Part shown: one piece after another, positions 54,562 to 62,331 of the stretch
Numbering within the stretch: the stretch's first letter is position 1
Layout of the letters: each line of letters begins with the position of its first letter
From: Pseudomonas sp. B21-015
GTDB taxonomy: Bacteria; Pseudomonadota; Gammaproteobacteria; Pseudomonadales; Pseudomonadaceae
NCBI RefSeq assembly: GCF_024749285.1
Contig: NZ_CP087196.1
Coordinates: 2,604,001 to 2,668,000 of the forward strand
Direction of reading: 5' to 3'
Length of the DNA: 64,000 bases
Notes under the pieces: generated by a model
Database searches by the model: none
What the model was told of the DNA's origin: nothing
What the model saw: the letters and a program-made list of their open reading frames with translations, nothing else
Position numbers and translations under genes: made by a program

Positions 54562-55577
54562 GCACCGGGACTTCGTTTGTGATAGTCGGCGGTGCGGCCA
54601 TCGAGGGCATTCTGTCGGGGCAGCATCGTCAGGTCATGGACGTGATAGCCCTGGCTTATCGACTTCATGGTCAGGGCGACTCGATAAACCCCGACAGCTA
54701 CTTCCTGCGTTTTCCACAAAAACCCGATGCACGGATCATTGCATTGCCGGTGTATCTGGGGGGGGAGGTGAACACTGCAGGATTGAAGTGGATCGCCAGC
54801 TTTCCAGGGAACATTCAGCAGAACCTGCAACGCGCCTCAGCGGTGCTGATTCTCAATGATTTTGCCACCGGATACCCCAGGGCCGTCCTGGAGTCCTCGT
54901 TGATCAGTGCGCACCGTACTGCCGCTTCCGCGGCGTTGGGGGCCGGAGCGTTATCGGGTGGTTGCCGCAATGTGCGCAAGATCGGCATCATCGGGGCGGG
55001 GGTGATAGCCCGGCAAACGTTGGATTACCTGTTCGCCGATGGCTGGTCGGCCGAGGAAATCGCGGTCCATGACCTGAGGTCGGAGGATGCCCGGCGCCTT
55101 GCCGGATGGATCAATCAAAAGGACAGGGGCGAGGCCCGAGTCGTGGGCGATTCACGTGCCAGCTGTGAGGACGCGCAACTGATCGTGCTGGCGACGACGG
55201 CCGCGTCCCCCCACCTGGTCGACCCCGATCTGTTCGCCCATGCACCGACGGTTCTGAACATCTCTCTGCGTGACATAGATCCGGGCCTGATACTCGACGC
55301 GCAAAATGTGCTCGACGATGTTGACCACTGTTTGAAATCGTACACATCCCCCCACTTGGCGGAAATAAAGACCGGCAGCCGGGCGTTTGTCGCCGGTACT
55401 TTGCACGAGGTGCTTACGCACCGTCTGTTACCGGATCCTGCCCGCGCGCGCATATTTTCACCTTTTGGCCTGGGGGTGCTGGACATCGCGCTGGGTGATT
55501 TTGTCCTTAAGGCGGCACAAGCCAGCGGGCATGCGATTGAAATCGATAACTTTTTTGCCAGCACGGCACGATGGTGA
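54558..55577 (+). CDS. sbnB: SbnB-like dehydrogenase of the ornithine cyclodeaminase family (Dap formation)
   Basis: The 339-residue protein matches the ornithine cyclodeaminase/mu-crystallin fold: a dimerisation half with SINPDSYFLRFPQKPDARIIALP-type segments (key residues near 52-70), then the NAD-binding loop IGIIGAGVIARQTLDYL near 140. In the Sbn pathway SbnB oxidises and hydrolyses ACEGA, giving L-2,3-diaminopropionate, 2-oxoglutarate and NADH. Its start overlaps the SbnA stop as ATGA, and the downstream PLP gene overlaps or abuts its own end. Without SbnA next to it the annotation would be open among cyclodeaminases; the pair fixes it. No siderophore transport genes are nearby, so the Dap is for the NRPS product rather than staphyloferrin B. 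Confidence 0.85.
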   Translation: MSTGTSFVIVGGAAIEGILSGQHRQVMDVIALAYRLHGQGDSINPDSYFLRFPQKPDARIIALPVYLGGEVNTAGLKWIASFPGNIQQNLQRASAVLILNDFATGYPRAVLESSLISAHRTAASAALGAGALSGGCRNVRKIGIIGAGVIARQTLDYLFADGWSAEEIAVHDLRSEDARRLAGWINQKDRGEARVVGDSRASCEDAQLIVLATTAASPHLVDPDLFAHAPTVLNISLRDIDPGLILDAQNVLDDVDHCLKSYTSPHLAEIKTGSRAFVAGTLHEVLTHRLLPDPARARIFSPFGLGVLDIALGDFVLKAAQASGHAIEIDNFFASTARW

Positions 55578-55582
55578 GTCTG

Positions 55583-56602
55583 ATGACAGCTGATAGCTTA
55601 GAAACAATTGATTCCCGCTGGACATCCTCGCTTGACCTTGCTGCGGTTCATAAAGCGGCGCGGCGTCTGGAGGGGATGATCGTTCGTACTCCAGTACTGG
55701 AGTCGGAAGCGCTTAACCGAGCCGCTGGCGCCAGGGTTCTGGTCAAGGCAGAGTCATTGCAGAGCGGCGGGTCATTTAAGTTTCGCGGTGCGCTCAATGC
55801 ATTGTTGGCACATGCACAGCGTCCTCAAGAAGTGGTTGCCTATTCTTCTGGCAATCACGCCATCGGAGTAGTGATGGCATGTAGGCTCCTGTCGATTCCC
55901 GTGACAGTGGTCATGCCACACGACGCCCCTTCTATCAAACTCGAAAAAGTTCGTGAGGCTGGCGGTAGAGTCGTGTTCTATCACCGAGACCGAGATGATA
56001 GAAATGCTATTGCCGAGCAAATCTGTGCGACGCGTGGGGCTTTGTTGATTCCCTCCTTCGATGATGTCGAGGTCATTGCGGGACAGGGCACCGTTGCCTT
56101 GGAATTGATCGAGGCAGCGCATAATAAAGGGTACACGCTAGACCATATTTTTGTGCCCTGCGGTGGAGGTGGGCTGGTTGCGGGCAGCTGCATTGCGGCC
56201 AGTCAGGCACAGCAGCCATGCTCAATCATTGCGGTTGAACCTCAGGGCTATGATCGTGTGGGGCGCGCCCGTCGCGTCGAGTCCCCAGAAAGGAATATCA
56301 GCACATGTGGGTCAATTTGTGACGCATTGTTGACGGCAATGCCTAGCAGACTGCTTTTGAGTTTGTCGGAGTTCAGCACATTGGGTACTTCGTGTGTTGA
56401 TGACGATCAGGTGGCTTATGCGGTGCGTTTCGCTTATGAAGAAATGGGCTTGATGCTTGAGCCTTCTGGTGCAATCGCTCTAGCGTCGGTGCTTGATGGA
56501 ACTTCCAAAGTAGAAGGAAGTTTTTTTGGTGTCATTTGCTCAGGCGCAAATGTTGACCAGGAAGTTCACGCGCGTTGTGTGGCTCGTGCGCGATTCGTCT
56601 GA
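55583..56602 (+). CDS. Serine/threonine dehydratase or serine racemase-type PLP enzyme
   Basis: The fold-type II PLP protein carries its Lys in SGGSFKFRGA (Lys66 from this start), SSGNHAIGV, and the phosphate-binding GGGGLVAGS. Length (about 340) matches biosynthetic-like serine racemase and threo-3-hydroxyaspartate ammonia-lyase, without the regulatory domain of IlvA. I favour the ATG at 55583 because GGTGAG lies 6 bp before it; an ATG at 55571 inside the SbnB end is also possible. It continues the Dap operon. It could make D-Ser, remove Ser or Thr, or, given the predicted hydroxy-Asn, act on hydroxyaspartate. The choice cannot be made from sequence. Codon use becomes less GC-biased through this gene than in the NRPS. 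Confidence 0.78.
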   Translation: MTADSLETIDSRWTSSLDLAAVHKAARRLEGMIVRTPVLESEALNRAAGARVLVKAESLQSGGSFKFRGALNALLAHAQRPQEVVAYSSGNHAIGVVMACRLLSIPVTVVMPHDAPSIKLEKVREAGGRVVFYHRDRDDRNAIAEQICATRGALLIPSFDDVEVIAGQGTVALELIEAAHNKGYTLDHIFVPCGGGGLVAGSCIAASQAQQPCSIIAVEPQGYDRVGRARRVESPERNISTCGSICDALLTAMPSRLLLSLSEFSTLGTSCVDDDQVAYAVRFAYEEMGLMLEPSGAIALASVLDGTSKVEGSFFGVICSGANVDQEVHARCVARARFV

Positions 56603-56717
56603 CGGGCGCCGTACAAGAAGCATTGCGCGGAGGGGAGCTGCCACTAAAATCTATACATGGGTCTTGGGATTAGTGCAGCTTGGCGCGATGTTTTTACATG
56701 CATGAAGTGGAGGGGCG

Positions 56718-57503
56718 ATGGAAAATCGAGAGCTAATTGCTATTGAAGCAGCCGAATTCGAATATCTGCAATTCAGGGTAAGGAGCTTGCTCGACATAGC
56801 GGGTAACCCCTTCGGCGCCAAAACTGAAAATGAAGGGAGGGTCAATAGCTTTTCTGTTGAGGCGAGTGCAAGTCCTATGTTGAACCGCATTTATGGGGAT
56901 TTAGTTTCAAGTGCTGATGAAGTCAGTGCGTTAATAGTAAGATACAAGAAGCTCCTGGCGTTGCCAGTGGTCGGGCTGTTACGCAAAACACAAAAAACTA
57001 TTTTGGTGGATGGGCAGTCATTAGATTTGTTAAAGGGGTGGACGCATGTCCAGCTAGGATGTGGTATTGATCAAGTAAAAGTATCAACTTCTTCTTTTTT
57101 GGTGGAAGAGGTTACCCACGAAACATTGGATTTATTTTTGAAGCTTCATGCCGAAGGGTTTTGCACGAACTTATCGGACCGAAATGTAAATAAATCAATA
57201 TTTAGTGCTTTATTGATGGAGGGTCGTGCGCGCCTCTACTTGATTAAAGTTGAGGGTAGGGCTGCTGCTGGTTCTGTGCTATGGCTTGCTAGCAACGGTG
57301 TAGGATACCTAGGTACTGCGGTTACAGCTAAACCTTTCCGCGGCATAGGCTGCCATCAAGCCTTGATTTCACACCGTATAACAAAGGCAAGGGAGTATGG
57401 CTGCAACTATATCGCAGCAACGGCCTTGCCTACCTCAAAGAGTAGAAAAAATCTTGAGAAACAGGGGCTTATGATGAGTCATTGGCAGTCGCTTTATAGG
57501 TAG
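56718..57503 (+). CDS. GNAT-type acyltransferase
   Basis: The 261-residue protein has a C-terminal GNAT core: GSVLWLASNGVGYLGTAVTAKPFRGIGCHQALISHRI, here with the acetyl-CoA loop FRGIGCHQALI near 214, and a final NYIAATALPTSKSRKNLEKQG as beta6-beta7. The N-terminal 100 residues do not match a family I know. GNAT enzymes acylate amines with acyl-CoA; in clusters they serve for resistance or tailoring, for example of a Dap side chain. It lies 115 bp after the PLP gene on the same strand and may belong to the operon. The base composition is markedly AT-richer than the NRPS genes, so it could be a separate acquisition at the cluster's edge. GGAGGGGCG precedes the ATG. Confidence 0.7.
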   Translation: MENRELIAIEAAEFEYLQFRVRSLLDIAGNPFGAKTENEGRVNSFSVEASASPMLNRIYGDLVSSADEVSALIVRYKKLLALPVVGLLRKTQKTILVDGQSLDLLKGWTHVQLGCGIDQVKVSTSSFLVEEVTHETLDLFLKLHAEGFCTNLSDRNVNKSIFSALLMEGRARLYLIKVEGRAAAGSVLWLASNGVGYLGTAVTAKPFRGIGCHQALISHRITKAREYGCNYIAATALPTSKSRKNLEKQGLMMSHWQSLYR

Positions 57504-57671
57504 AATTTTAGTGCTATGCATCTTGCGCAGTATCTAAGGGTCACATGAATAATCTAAGCTAGCCATTTTTTCGCAGAGGTAAATTCGACAACATGGATTT
57601 TGGCTATGATTGTGACCATTCTGAATAATTCGATCAAGCTAAAAGCAAACTAGTGCTCTTGTAGCTCATCT

Positions 57672-57693
57672 CCGCTTTAATAAATTAAAGCGG
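57672..57693. terminator. 9-bp perfect hairpin
   Basis: CCGCTTTAA at 57672-57680 pairs with TTAAAGCGG at 57685-57693 across TAAA. It includes the stop codon of the small minus-strand frame. No T-run follows, so the terminator role is uncertain. Confidence 0.3.
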
Positions 57694-57876
57694 TGGAAGA
57701 TCTTTATTTGTTTTTATCTGTGCCTTTATTTCCCTCATCGAACTGTCTGGTTTGGTTGGTAAATGCTCGCGCGGGCCCACAAGGCCTTCTGAGAGATCTT
57801 TAGATAGAAAAAATATACTTGCAATTGATAATGAGCAAAGTAATAAAATAGCGTATTTTAGGTGTGGTGGCAGCAT
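57685..57876 (-). CDS. Possible small membrane protein
   Basis: A 63-residue frame starting at the ATG at 57874-57876 (MLPPHLKYAILLL) has GGAG six bases upstream and a single hydrophobic helix, YAILLLCSLSIASIFFL, at about residues 8-24. The remainder is charged (Lys, Glu, Arg). It stands alone, points back toward the cluster, and resembles no family I know. Only the ribosome binding site and hydrophobic segment support it. Confidence 0.35.
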   Translation of the reverse strand: MLPPHLKYAILLLCSLSIASIFFLSKDLSEGLVGPREHLPTKPDSSMREIKAQIKTNKDLPPL

Positions 57877-58440
57877 TCCTAACTCCATTTATAATTGCAG
57901 TCCATTACATTTTTTGGCTGGCGCGACAGTGATGGTAGACCATATCTGAAAAATGTCTAAAGACTACTACGAGTAAATTCACATGAGGCTAAAAGCCTCT
58001 CACCAAGCTGGGGCTAGTTGGCAAGTGCACTAGCAAGCTGTAGGCGGTTTTTGCCGGGGTCGACTAGGATGAGCTTCAGTTTGGTTTGCTGGATTTGGTC
58101 AGACTTACGGTAAAAAGACAAACATAAGCCTTAGTCACTGGGTGCCGTGTTAATTTTACTCCGCAGTGGGCCGCGCCGAAATGTCGGTCTGAAAACATTG
58201 CTCCGAGAGGACTATCGTCTTCGCAGCGTGGCAATAGACCGCTATCTGTCGTCAGTAAAGAAACGTGCATTTAGCGCTATCAGCTCAAAAACAGCCACCA
58301 GCACGCAGAATGCAACAAAGCCGCGCGTGAAGACCCTGCGAGGCTTTTAAACCAGGCCCAGGTTTCAACGATGCCAAAAACCAACTCACGGCAATCGCAA
58401 AGGCGTGACGGCCTGATCGGCAACGAACGGGACGAGGATA

Positions 58441-58557
58441 CTATACGAAGCGAATTACGAGGCCGCCGGCTTCTATCGGGTCGACCAACCGCGGCGCGGG
58501 GACATGATCGTGATGGAAGTCGGGCGCACGGTTTACCCGAACCACGCCGGGCTTTTT
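58441..58557 (+). pseudogene. Fragment of phage tail assembly (NlpC/P60, K-like) gene
   Basis: About 39 codons translate as LYEANYEAAGFYRV followed by RRGDMIVMEVGRTVYPNHAGL, the active-site His region of tail-tip peptidases of lambda-like Pseudomonas phages (RGDxIVM...NHAG). Upstream in frame a stop occurs within 25 bases and downstream the similarity ends abruptly. It is a remnant of a prophage tail module. Confidence 0.6.
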
Positions 58558-58592
58558 TCGTTCCCATCCTCCCAGTGCTACATTGCCCGCCT

Positions 58593-58625
58593 TTCCACAG
58601 GAATGACCTGCATGAAATTGATCGT
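58593..58625 (+). repeat. Copy 1 of a 33-bp repeat holding a lipoprotein gene start
   Basis: The 33 bases from TTCCACAGGA to TTGATCGT recur at 59536-59568 with one mismatch. They include a ribosome binding site and ATGAAATTGATCGT. In this copy no lipoprotein signal follows; the frame is truncated soon after, so it is the broken end of a second lipoprotein gene. Confidence 0.65.
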
Positions 58626-58725
58626 GTGGACGAGGGCGGGAGGGGAAGCAGTGCCAGTAATTTCTTGTTATTTGGAAATCTCGTAGACTGCAAAGCTTTT
58701 TAGTATCAATCAAAGGAATGAGTTC

Positions 58726-59037
58726 GTGGCAAGCAATCACACTGTTACCTGCCCCCACTGTATGAACGAAGTGCCATGGGGCGCTCAAGTCTGCCGAGGT
58801 TGTCAGGCCGAGGTCCGTTACGGTACTCCCCAAGGCGTCGCGGTCTTTTTCCTGATTCTTTGTGTTGTTGCGGGGTGGTGGGGAGCCAAGCTGTTCCATA
58901 GTTTCATCACGACTAACTCGACAGTGCTCTGGGTTGTCTTTGGCGCTATTTTCCTGCTGTGCGTGCTTGCATCTCGAAAAATCTGTAAGCGACTATATGA
59001 CGGAAAAACGGTTTTTCGGCGCTTCTATCGAAAGTAG
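58726..59037 (+). CDS. Small zinc-ribbon membrane protein
   Basis: The 103-residue product begins with a four-Cys zinc ribbon, VTCPHCMNEVPWGAQVCRGCQAEV, giving CxxC-x15-CxxC. Two hydrophobic spans follow (VAVFFLILCVVAGWWGAKLF and VLWVVFGAIFLLCVLA) and a basic tail. The start is GTG with AAGGAATGAG upstream. Such proteins are common as unexplained extras near tail genes of Pseudomonas prophages. A good intrinsic terminator at 59056-59080 ends the gene, so it is a single-gene unit, as expected of a lysogenic conversion ('moron') gene. Confidence 0.7.
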   Translation: MASNHTVTCPHCMNEVPWGAQVCRGCQAEVRYGTPQGVAVFFLILCVVAGWWGAKLFHSFITTNSTVLWVVFGAIFLLCVLASRKICKRLYDGKTVFRRFYRK

Positions 59038-59055
59038 ATCTGCCGCGGCAGCATG

Positions 59056-59080
59056 AGCCCAGCCCTGCGCTGGGCTTTTT
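59056..59080 (+). terminator. Intrinsic terminator after the zinc-ribbon gene
   Basis: AGCCCAGC at 59056-59063 pairs with GCTGGGCT at 59069-59076 around a 5-nt loop and is followed by a T-run to 59080. Confidence 0.8.
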
Positions 59081-59105
59081 CGTTTCCGCTGATCCAAACA
59101 GGCAA

Positions 59106-59130
59106 CAAAAAGCCCTGACTTAGCCGGGCT
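59106..59130 (-). terminator. Probable intrinsic terminator for the 53-residue membrane protein gene
   Basis: On the minus strand AGCCC (59130-59126) pairs with GGGCT (59115-59111), followed by five T. The stem is short with a 10-nt loop, so the call is moderate. Confidence 0.45.
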
Positions 59131-59144
59131 CGTTAAAAAAAACC

Positions 59145-59306
59145 TCAGCGCGAATCCACCTCTTTCGCGATCTCGGCGGATGATTTTTCCCTGCGCCTCT
59201 GAAGCCAGCTATAGAACGCATGTACCGGATGGAGGACGGCGGTAAGCACGCCAAGCAGCATGATGATGAAAATGATGATCAGCGGGATGCTTTCGTGCGA
59301 AAACAT
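59145..59306 (-). CDS. 53-residue small membrane protein
   Basis: The frame starts MFSHESIPL at 59306 and ends in TGA at 59145-59147. AGGAG lies 8 bases before the ATG (AGGAGTAACCCACC). A single hydrophobic helix (PLIIIFIIMLLGVLTAVL) is followed by a basic, then acidic, cytoplasmic tail (LQRRREKSSAEIAKEV). A probable terminator follows. Its convergent position with the zinc-ribbon gene and the phage remnants around it suggest a prophage-borne gene. Function unknown. Confidence 0.6.
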   Translation of the reverse strand: MFSHESIPLIIIFIIMLLGVLTAVLHPVHAFYSWLQRRREKSSAEIAKEVDSR

Positions 59307-59535
59307 GGTGGGTTACTCCTGTAGTCACTATGTCGGAACCCGCAGACTAGACGTATAGAACAATGTTTTCGATGAACTTATGTTCATCCTCGGGTGCGTC
59401 AATTGTGCTACGGCGAGATTCGCCAAACTGGTCGATTTCAGATGTCAGCAAGCCATTATCGCGCAGTCTCTGTGGGCAATTCTTCAATACGCGCGTGGTT
59501 CGTAAAACTGCAAACCAGTGATGTCTTCCAGCCCA

Positions 59536-59568
59536 TTCCACAGGAGTGACCTGCATGAAATTGATCGT
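59536..59568 (+). repeat. Copy 2 of the 33-bp repeat, at the intact lipoprotein start
   Basis: One mismatch (GGAGTGACC against GGAATGACC) separates it from copy 1 at 58593-58625. This copy supplies the ribosome binding site and first codons of the lipoprotein gene at 59555. Confidence 0.7.
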
Positions 59569-60001
59569 AGGGGCTTTGGCCCTGGCGTTGCTGTCTGGCT
59601 GTACTGATAGCGGCCCAATAAAGGTCGGGCCCGATACCTACACGATTTCGACGCGTGTTCCCTTCGGCGGCCAGCACCATGCGCCTGATCGTGATGAGGT
59701 TCAGCTGATGGGATATGGACTTGAGTTCAAGAACAACAGCGGCACGGTCATTATCGATTCTGAGTATGCGAGGCTGATGGTGAGCTCTTCCGGTCGGTTC
59801 GCCCCGACCGAAGATTCAGGACTTGGGTCAACGACGTACTTTGCGCGTCCGGTGACATCCCAAGCGCCGCCGCTGGTGTTTGTCAGACCGGACACGGTCG
59901 GCGGGGTTGCCGGCTTGTGTCGAATGCGCCTGATCGGATCGGCCGGTAACTGGACGGGGTTTTACGTCCGCGCCTATGACGCGAACTTGATGCTCGAATA
60001 A
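59555..60001 (+). CDS. Small phage-associated lipoprotein
   Basis: I start at the ATG at 59555, 8 bases after AGGAG; a GTG at 59546 overlaps the ribosome binding site. The 148-residue protein begins MKLIVGALALALLSGC, a textbook lipoprotein signal with lipobox LSGC and Cys16 as the lipid site. The mature part is about 130 residues, without motifs I recognise, with beta-rich character (VIIDSEYARLMVSSSG, NWTGFYVRAYDANLML). Genes of this kind occur near the tail module of Pseudomonas prophages and may alter the host surface or block superinfection; that is inference. A strong terminator lies at 60212-60243. Confidence 0.72.
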   Translation: MKLIVGALALALLSGCTDSGPIKVGPDTYTISTRVPFGGQHHAPDRDEVQLMGYGLEFKNNSGTVIIDSEYARLMVSSSGRFAPTEDSGLGSTTYFARPVTSQAPPLVFVRPDTVGGVAGLCRMRLIGSAGNWTGFYVRAYDANLMLE

Positions 60002-60211
60002 CCAGCATGGCAACACTCGGTTTTACGCTGAGCGGCCTGGAAGAAGTCGACGGTGTTCTGTACGCGCAGTCTTGGTATTGCAGGGAGGTTTGATTGTGTT
60101 TCGGTCGGCAGGACGCCGGAGGTCGGGGCGAAACGGGCTGAGTTATGGAACGCGCCCATAATAGTTATGGAACACATCCCGAGCGGTGAGGTTTTCACCA
60201 AACCCCAGAAG

Positions 60212-60243
60212 CGACAAAGCCCTGACTAATCAGGGCTTTGTCG
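60212..60243. terminator. Strong bidirectional intrinsic terminator
   Basis: CGACAAAGCCCTGA at 60212-60225 is the exact complement of TCAGGGCTTTGTCG at 60230-60243, with a CTAA loop. The stem holds a GGGC core with T-rich and A-rich outer pairs. It sits 9 bp left of the tRNA-Ser fragment. Confidence 0.7.
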
Positions 60244-60251
60244 TATAAAAA

Positions 60252-60311
60252 TGGCGGAGGCGATGGGATTCGAACTCATGGACCTGTTACAGTCGACGGT
60301 TTTCAAGACCG
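60252..60311 (-). other. 3' 60 nt of tRNA-Ser(TGA): attachment site of the integrated element
   Basis: Read on the minus strand the sequence runs from the anticodon arm (GGTCTTGAAAACCG, anticodon TGA) through the variable arm and the T-loop GTTCGAATCC to the CCA end at 60254-60252. The D arm and acceptor 5' half are missing; past 60311 the similarity stops. This is the partial tRNA copy left at one end when an element integrates into the 3' end of a tRNA gene. The integrase gene lies 125 bp away, and the intact tRNA-Ser is expected at the far end of the element, to the right of this window. Confidence 0.82.
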
Positions 60312-60435
60312 CTATTTAAAGTCGCTAAAACCGTGGCCTGTAGTGCTTTTTCGTTTCAATACTTTTGTTTTTCGCCACCTCTGTAGACCGCATTCTACAA
60401 GGGGCGAAGTTTGAGTTTTGTAACGGGTTTTTGGG

Positions 60436-61485
60436 CTATTTTGACGGCTTCGCAATGGCGCCAATGCGTCGGTAAACGCGCTCCGTGATGTCGCCTTTGG
60501 TGTGCCCTAGGAGCAGACTCGCGTCGGCGACGTCGATGATTTCTGACGCAGCTTTTGGCCTGATGTCACGGAACTGGAAGCTACCGATTTTCTCGGCCAG
60601 CAGAGTGTCGCCGAGCTCGTCCGCCTCCTTCTTGGCCTTTTCCCGAGCCTTGTCCCACTGATCGCGAAGCATCTTCGCGGTCATGCGCTTACCACGCGCG
60701 CTCACGATCAGATAGCTGCAAATGTGCTGAGCATTGCGCTCGGCCATTTTTGCGATCAGCAGGCCCAGGCTGTTTGCCTTGCCATCGGCCGTCATTTGAA
60801 TTCGAAGCTTTTTGTGCGTCTTGTTCTGCTGCACCCCCAAGTATTCCCCTTCGATATCATCCTTCCGCATGACCAGGACATCCGCGGGCCGTTGCCCGGT
60901 CAGGTAAGCCAGGTCCATTGCGTCTTTCAGCTCTTGAGCTGCCTTCTTGTAAACAGCATCCCAAACCACATCATTCGCGTAATAGTCCCTGGGCGTTTCC
61001 TTGTTTTTGCGCACGCCCTGGCAGGGGTTCTCCTTGGTCGTCAGCCCCCATTCCCGGGCGATATTGAAGACGTGGGAGAGGGTGGCGATCTCACGGTTCG
61101 CCCGCACCTTCGCTGTCCGTGCATCCCGGTAACCGGCAATCGTGGCCGGGGTGATCGAGTCGATGGGGGCGCTGTCGAACATCGGTCGGAGCTGCTTGAT
61201 CTCTGACAGGTTGTCCTTCTGAGTGCGCGGTGCTTTTTTGGAGACAATGTCGCGGATGTACCGGTCGAAGATGCCCTTCATTGTGCGCAGGTCGAGCGGC
61301 TTTTCCTTGGCTTCAAGTTCTGCCCATTTGATCCTGGCCTTGTCCAAGTCTTTGCCCAGCGGGATCGCCTTACCGGTCAGGTCCAGGTAGTAATAGGCAA
61401 TCCAGTCCTTTCCGCTTTTCCGTTTCCGCGTCCACTGATACATCCGGGGCGGTAAGTTGCGTGTTTCGGCCTTGCGGGGTCGCAT
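60436..61485 (-). CDS. int: Tyrosine recombinase (phage integrase)
   Basis: The 349-residue protein has the N-terminal arm-binding and SAM-like core-binding domains (KGIFDRYIRDIVSKKAPRTQKDN, ANREIATLSHVFNIAREWG) and a C-terminal catalytic domain. The first catalytic Arg is in YLTGQRPADVL, the second Arg region is QFRDIRPKAAS, and LLGHTKGDITERVYRR holds the late His and the nucleophile Tyr. It lies beside the tRNA-Ser attachment site and reads toward it, a standard prophage end. An excisionase-like gene is directly upstream with a 1-bp gap. Confidence 0.93.
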   Translation of the reverse strand: MRPRKAETRNLPPRMYQWTRKRKSGKDWIAYYYLDLTGKAIPLGKDLDKARIKWAELEAKEKPLDLRTMKGIFDRYIRDIVSKKAPRTQKDNLSEIKQLRPMFDSAPIDSITPATIAGYRDARTAKVRANREIATLSHVFNIAREWGLTTKENPCQGVRKNKETPRDYYANDVVWDAVYKKAAQELKDAMDLAYLTGQRPADVLVMRKDDIEGEYLGVQQNKTHKKLRIQMTADGKANSLGLLIAKMAERNAQHICSYLIVSARGKRMTAKMLRDQWDKAREKAKKEADELGDTLLAEKIGSFQFRDIRPKAASEIIDVADASLLLGHTKGDITERVYRRIGAIAKPSK

Positions 61486-61486
61486 A

Positions 61487-61729
61487 TCAGTTCACTCGAG
61501 AGAAGTCGGGCGTCCATGCCGGAGTCGCCGGGGGAGGGTTTGGGTCAGCGATGGTCGGGGAGACCATCCCCAGCTTCATGCGGGCGTACATCCGTCCAAC
61601 CAGTGGACGCTTGCCGCGGCTTTCGACGAACACCCAATGACGATCAATCAGCCAGCGCCGCTGGTAGGCCCTGGCCTTGTAGCCGGTGAGATCTGCCAGT
61701 TCTTCGTCTGAGAGAATTTCAGTTTCCAT
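61487..61729 (-). CDS. DUF4224-type phage protein, probable excisionase-like factor
   Basis: The 80-residue product has ILSDEELADLTGYKARAYQRRWL, then HWVFVESRGKRPLVGRMYARMKLG, the pattern of small DUF4224 proteins commonly found directly before integrase genes in Pseudomonas prophages. GGAG is 7 bases before the ATG. A role in directing excision is inferred from position only. Confidence 0.75.
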   Translation of the reverse strand: METEILSDEELADLTGYKARAYQRRWLIDRHWVFVESRGKRPLVGRMYARMKLGMVSPTIADPNPPPATPAWTPDFSRVN

Positions 61730-61774
61730 GTTGATGCTCCATGTCGCGCGTGGTGGCAGAAGGTGGTTATTGGG

Positions 61775-62134
61775 TTAAGCCACTTTGAGCAGCGTCTTAG
61801 CTGCGAGCCGACGGCGACACATGAGTACCTGCAAGCGGTAGGCGTGGAATCGGCGGCCGTCCTGTGAGGTGATTTCCGGTGCCAGGCAGGACAGGTCTTC
61901 TTCCAACTGGCCGAAGTAATAGAGATGCTCGCCATCGCTGCCCCATTCGGGCTGAGCAATGGCCCAGGTGCGAGCTGCGAGACAAGGCATGCAGGTCTTG
62001 AACGCCCCCATGTCTCCATCCCAGCTTCCGGAGATGAGTTGGTATTTCTGACCGGGCTCGATGTGCCCATGGCACTCGTTGCACTTGTGCACCTTGCGAG
62101 CGGTGGGCGTGGATTCCGTTTGAAAATCGAACAT
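61775..62134 (-). CDS. Phage early protein with Cys-rich zinc-binding motifs
   Basis: I start at the ATG at 62132-62134 with GAGGA just upstream; the longer frame adds eight residues. The 119-residue protein has HKCNECHGHIEPGQKY and FKTCMPCLAA, two CxxC pairs likely to bind zinc, and late Cys residues. Proteins of this kind occur in the early left arm of Pseudomonas prophages, function unknown. It lies between the excisionase-like gene and the annealing-protein gene on the same strand. Confidence 0.65.
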   Translation of the reverse strand: MFDFQTESTPTARKVHKCNECHGHIEPGQKYQLISGSWDGDMGAFKTCMPCLAARTWAIAQPEWGSDGEHLYYFGQLEEDLSCLAPEITSQDGRRFHAYRLQVLMCRRRLAAKTLLKVA

Positions 62135-62331
62135 AGCGATTCCTCGCCCGCCGTTCACCGGCAGGCCGATAGGTATAAATTGTCAGGTCTAATTCGGGTG
62201 GTGTATCGTTTCAGCTGTTCACCCTGCTACATGACTCTTTACCGGCCCATGGATGGCGAGGTCATGTGCAGGGAGAACACTCTTTCGCTATACGCCGCTC
62301 ACCGGCAGGCTGTGAGTTGTCAATCGGGGGC

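Larger units (their letters stand above)
57504..58725. other. Low-coding boundary region between cluster and phage-type genes
   Basis: About 1.2 kb, AT-rich to the left. It contains a possible small membrane protein gene at 57685-57876, a hairpin at 57672-57693, a fragment of a phage tail gene at 58441-58557 and a truncated lipoprotein start at 58593-58625. Small hairpin GAGGCT-AAA-AGCCTC lies at 57985-57999. Nothing else convincing was seen. Confidence 0.4.

Noticed and set aside
53590..55577. A staphyloferrin B siderophore operon
   Set aside because: Only the Dap-forming pair is present; no IucA/IucC synthetases, citrate synthase or receptor genes are seen.
60252..60311. A complete tRNA-Ser gene
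   Set aside because: Only the 3' 60 nt are present; the D arm and 5' acceptor strand are missing past 60311.
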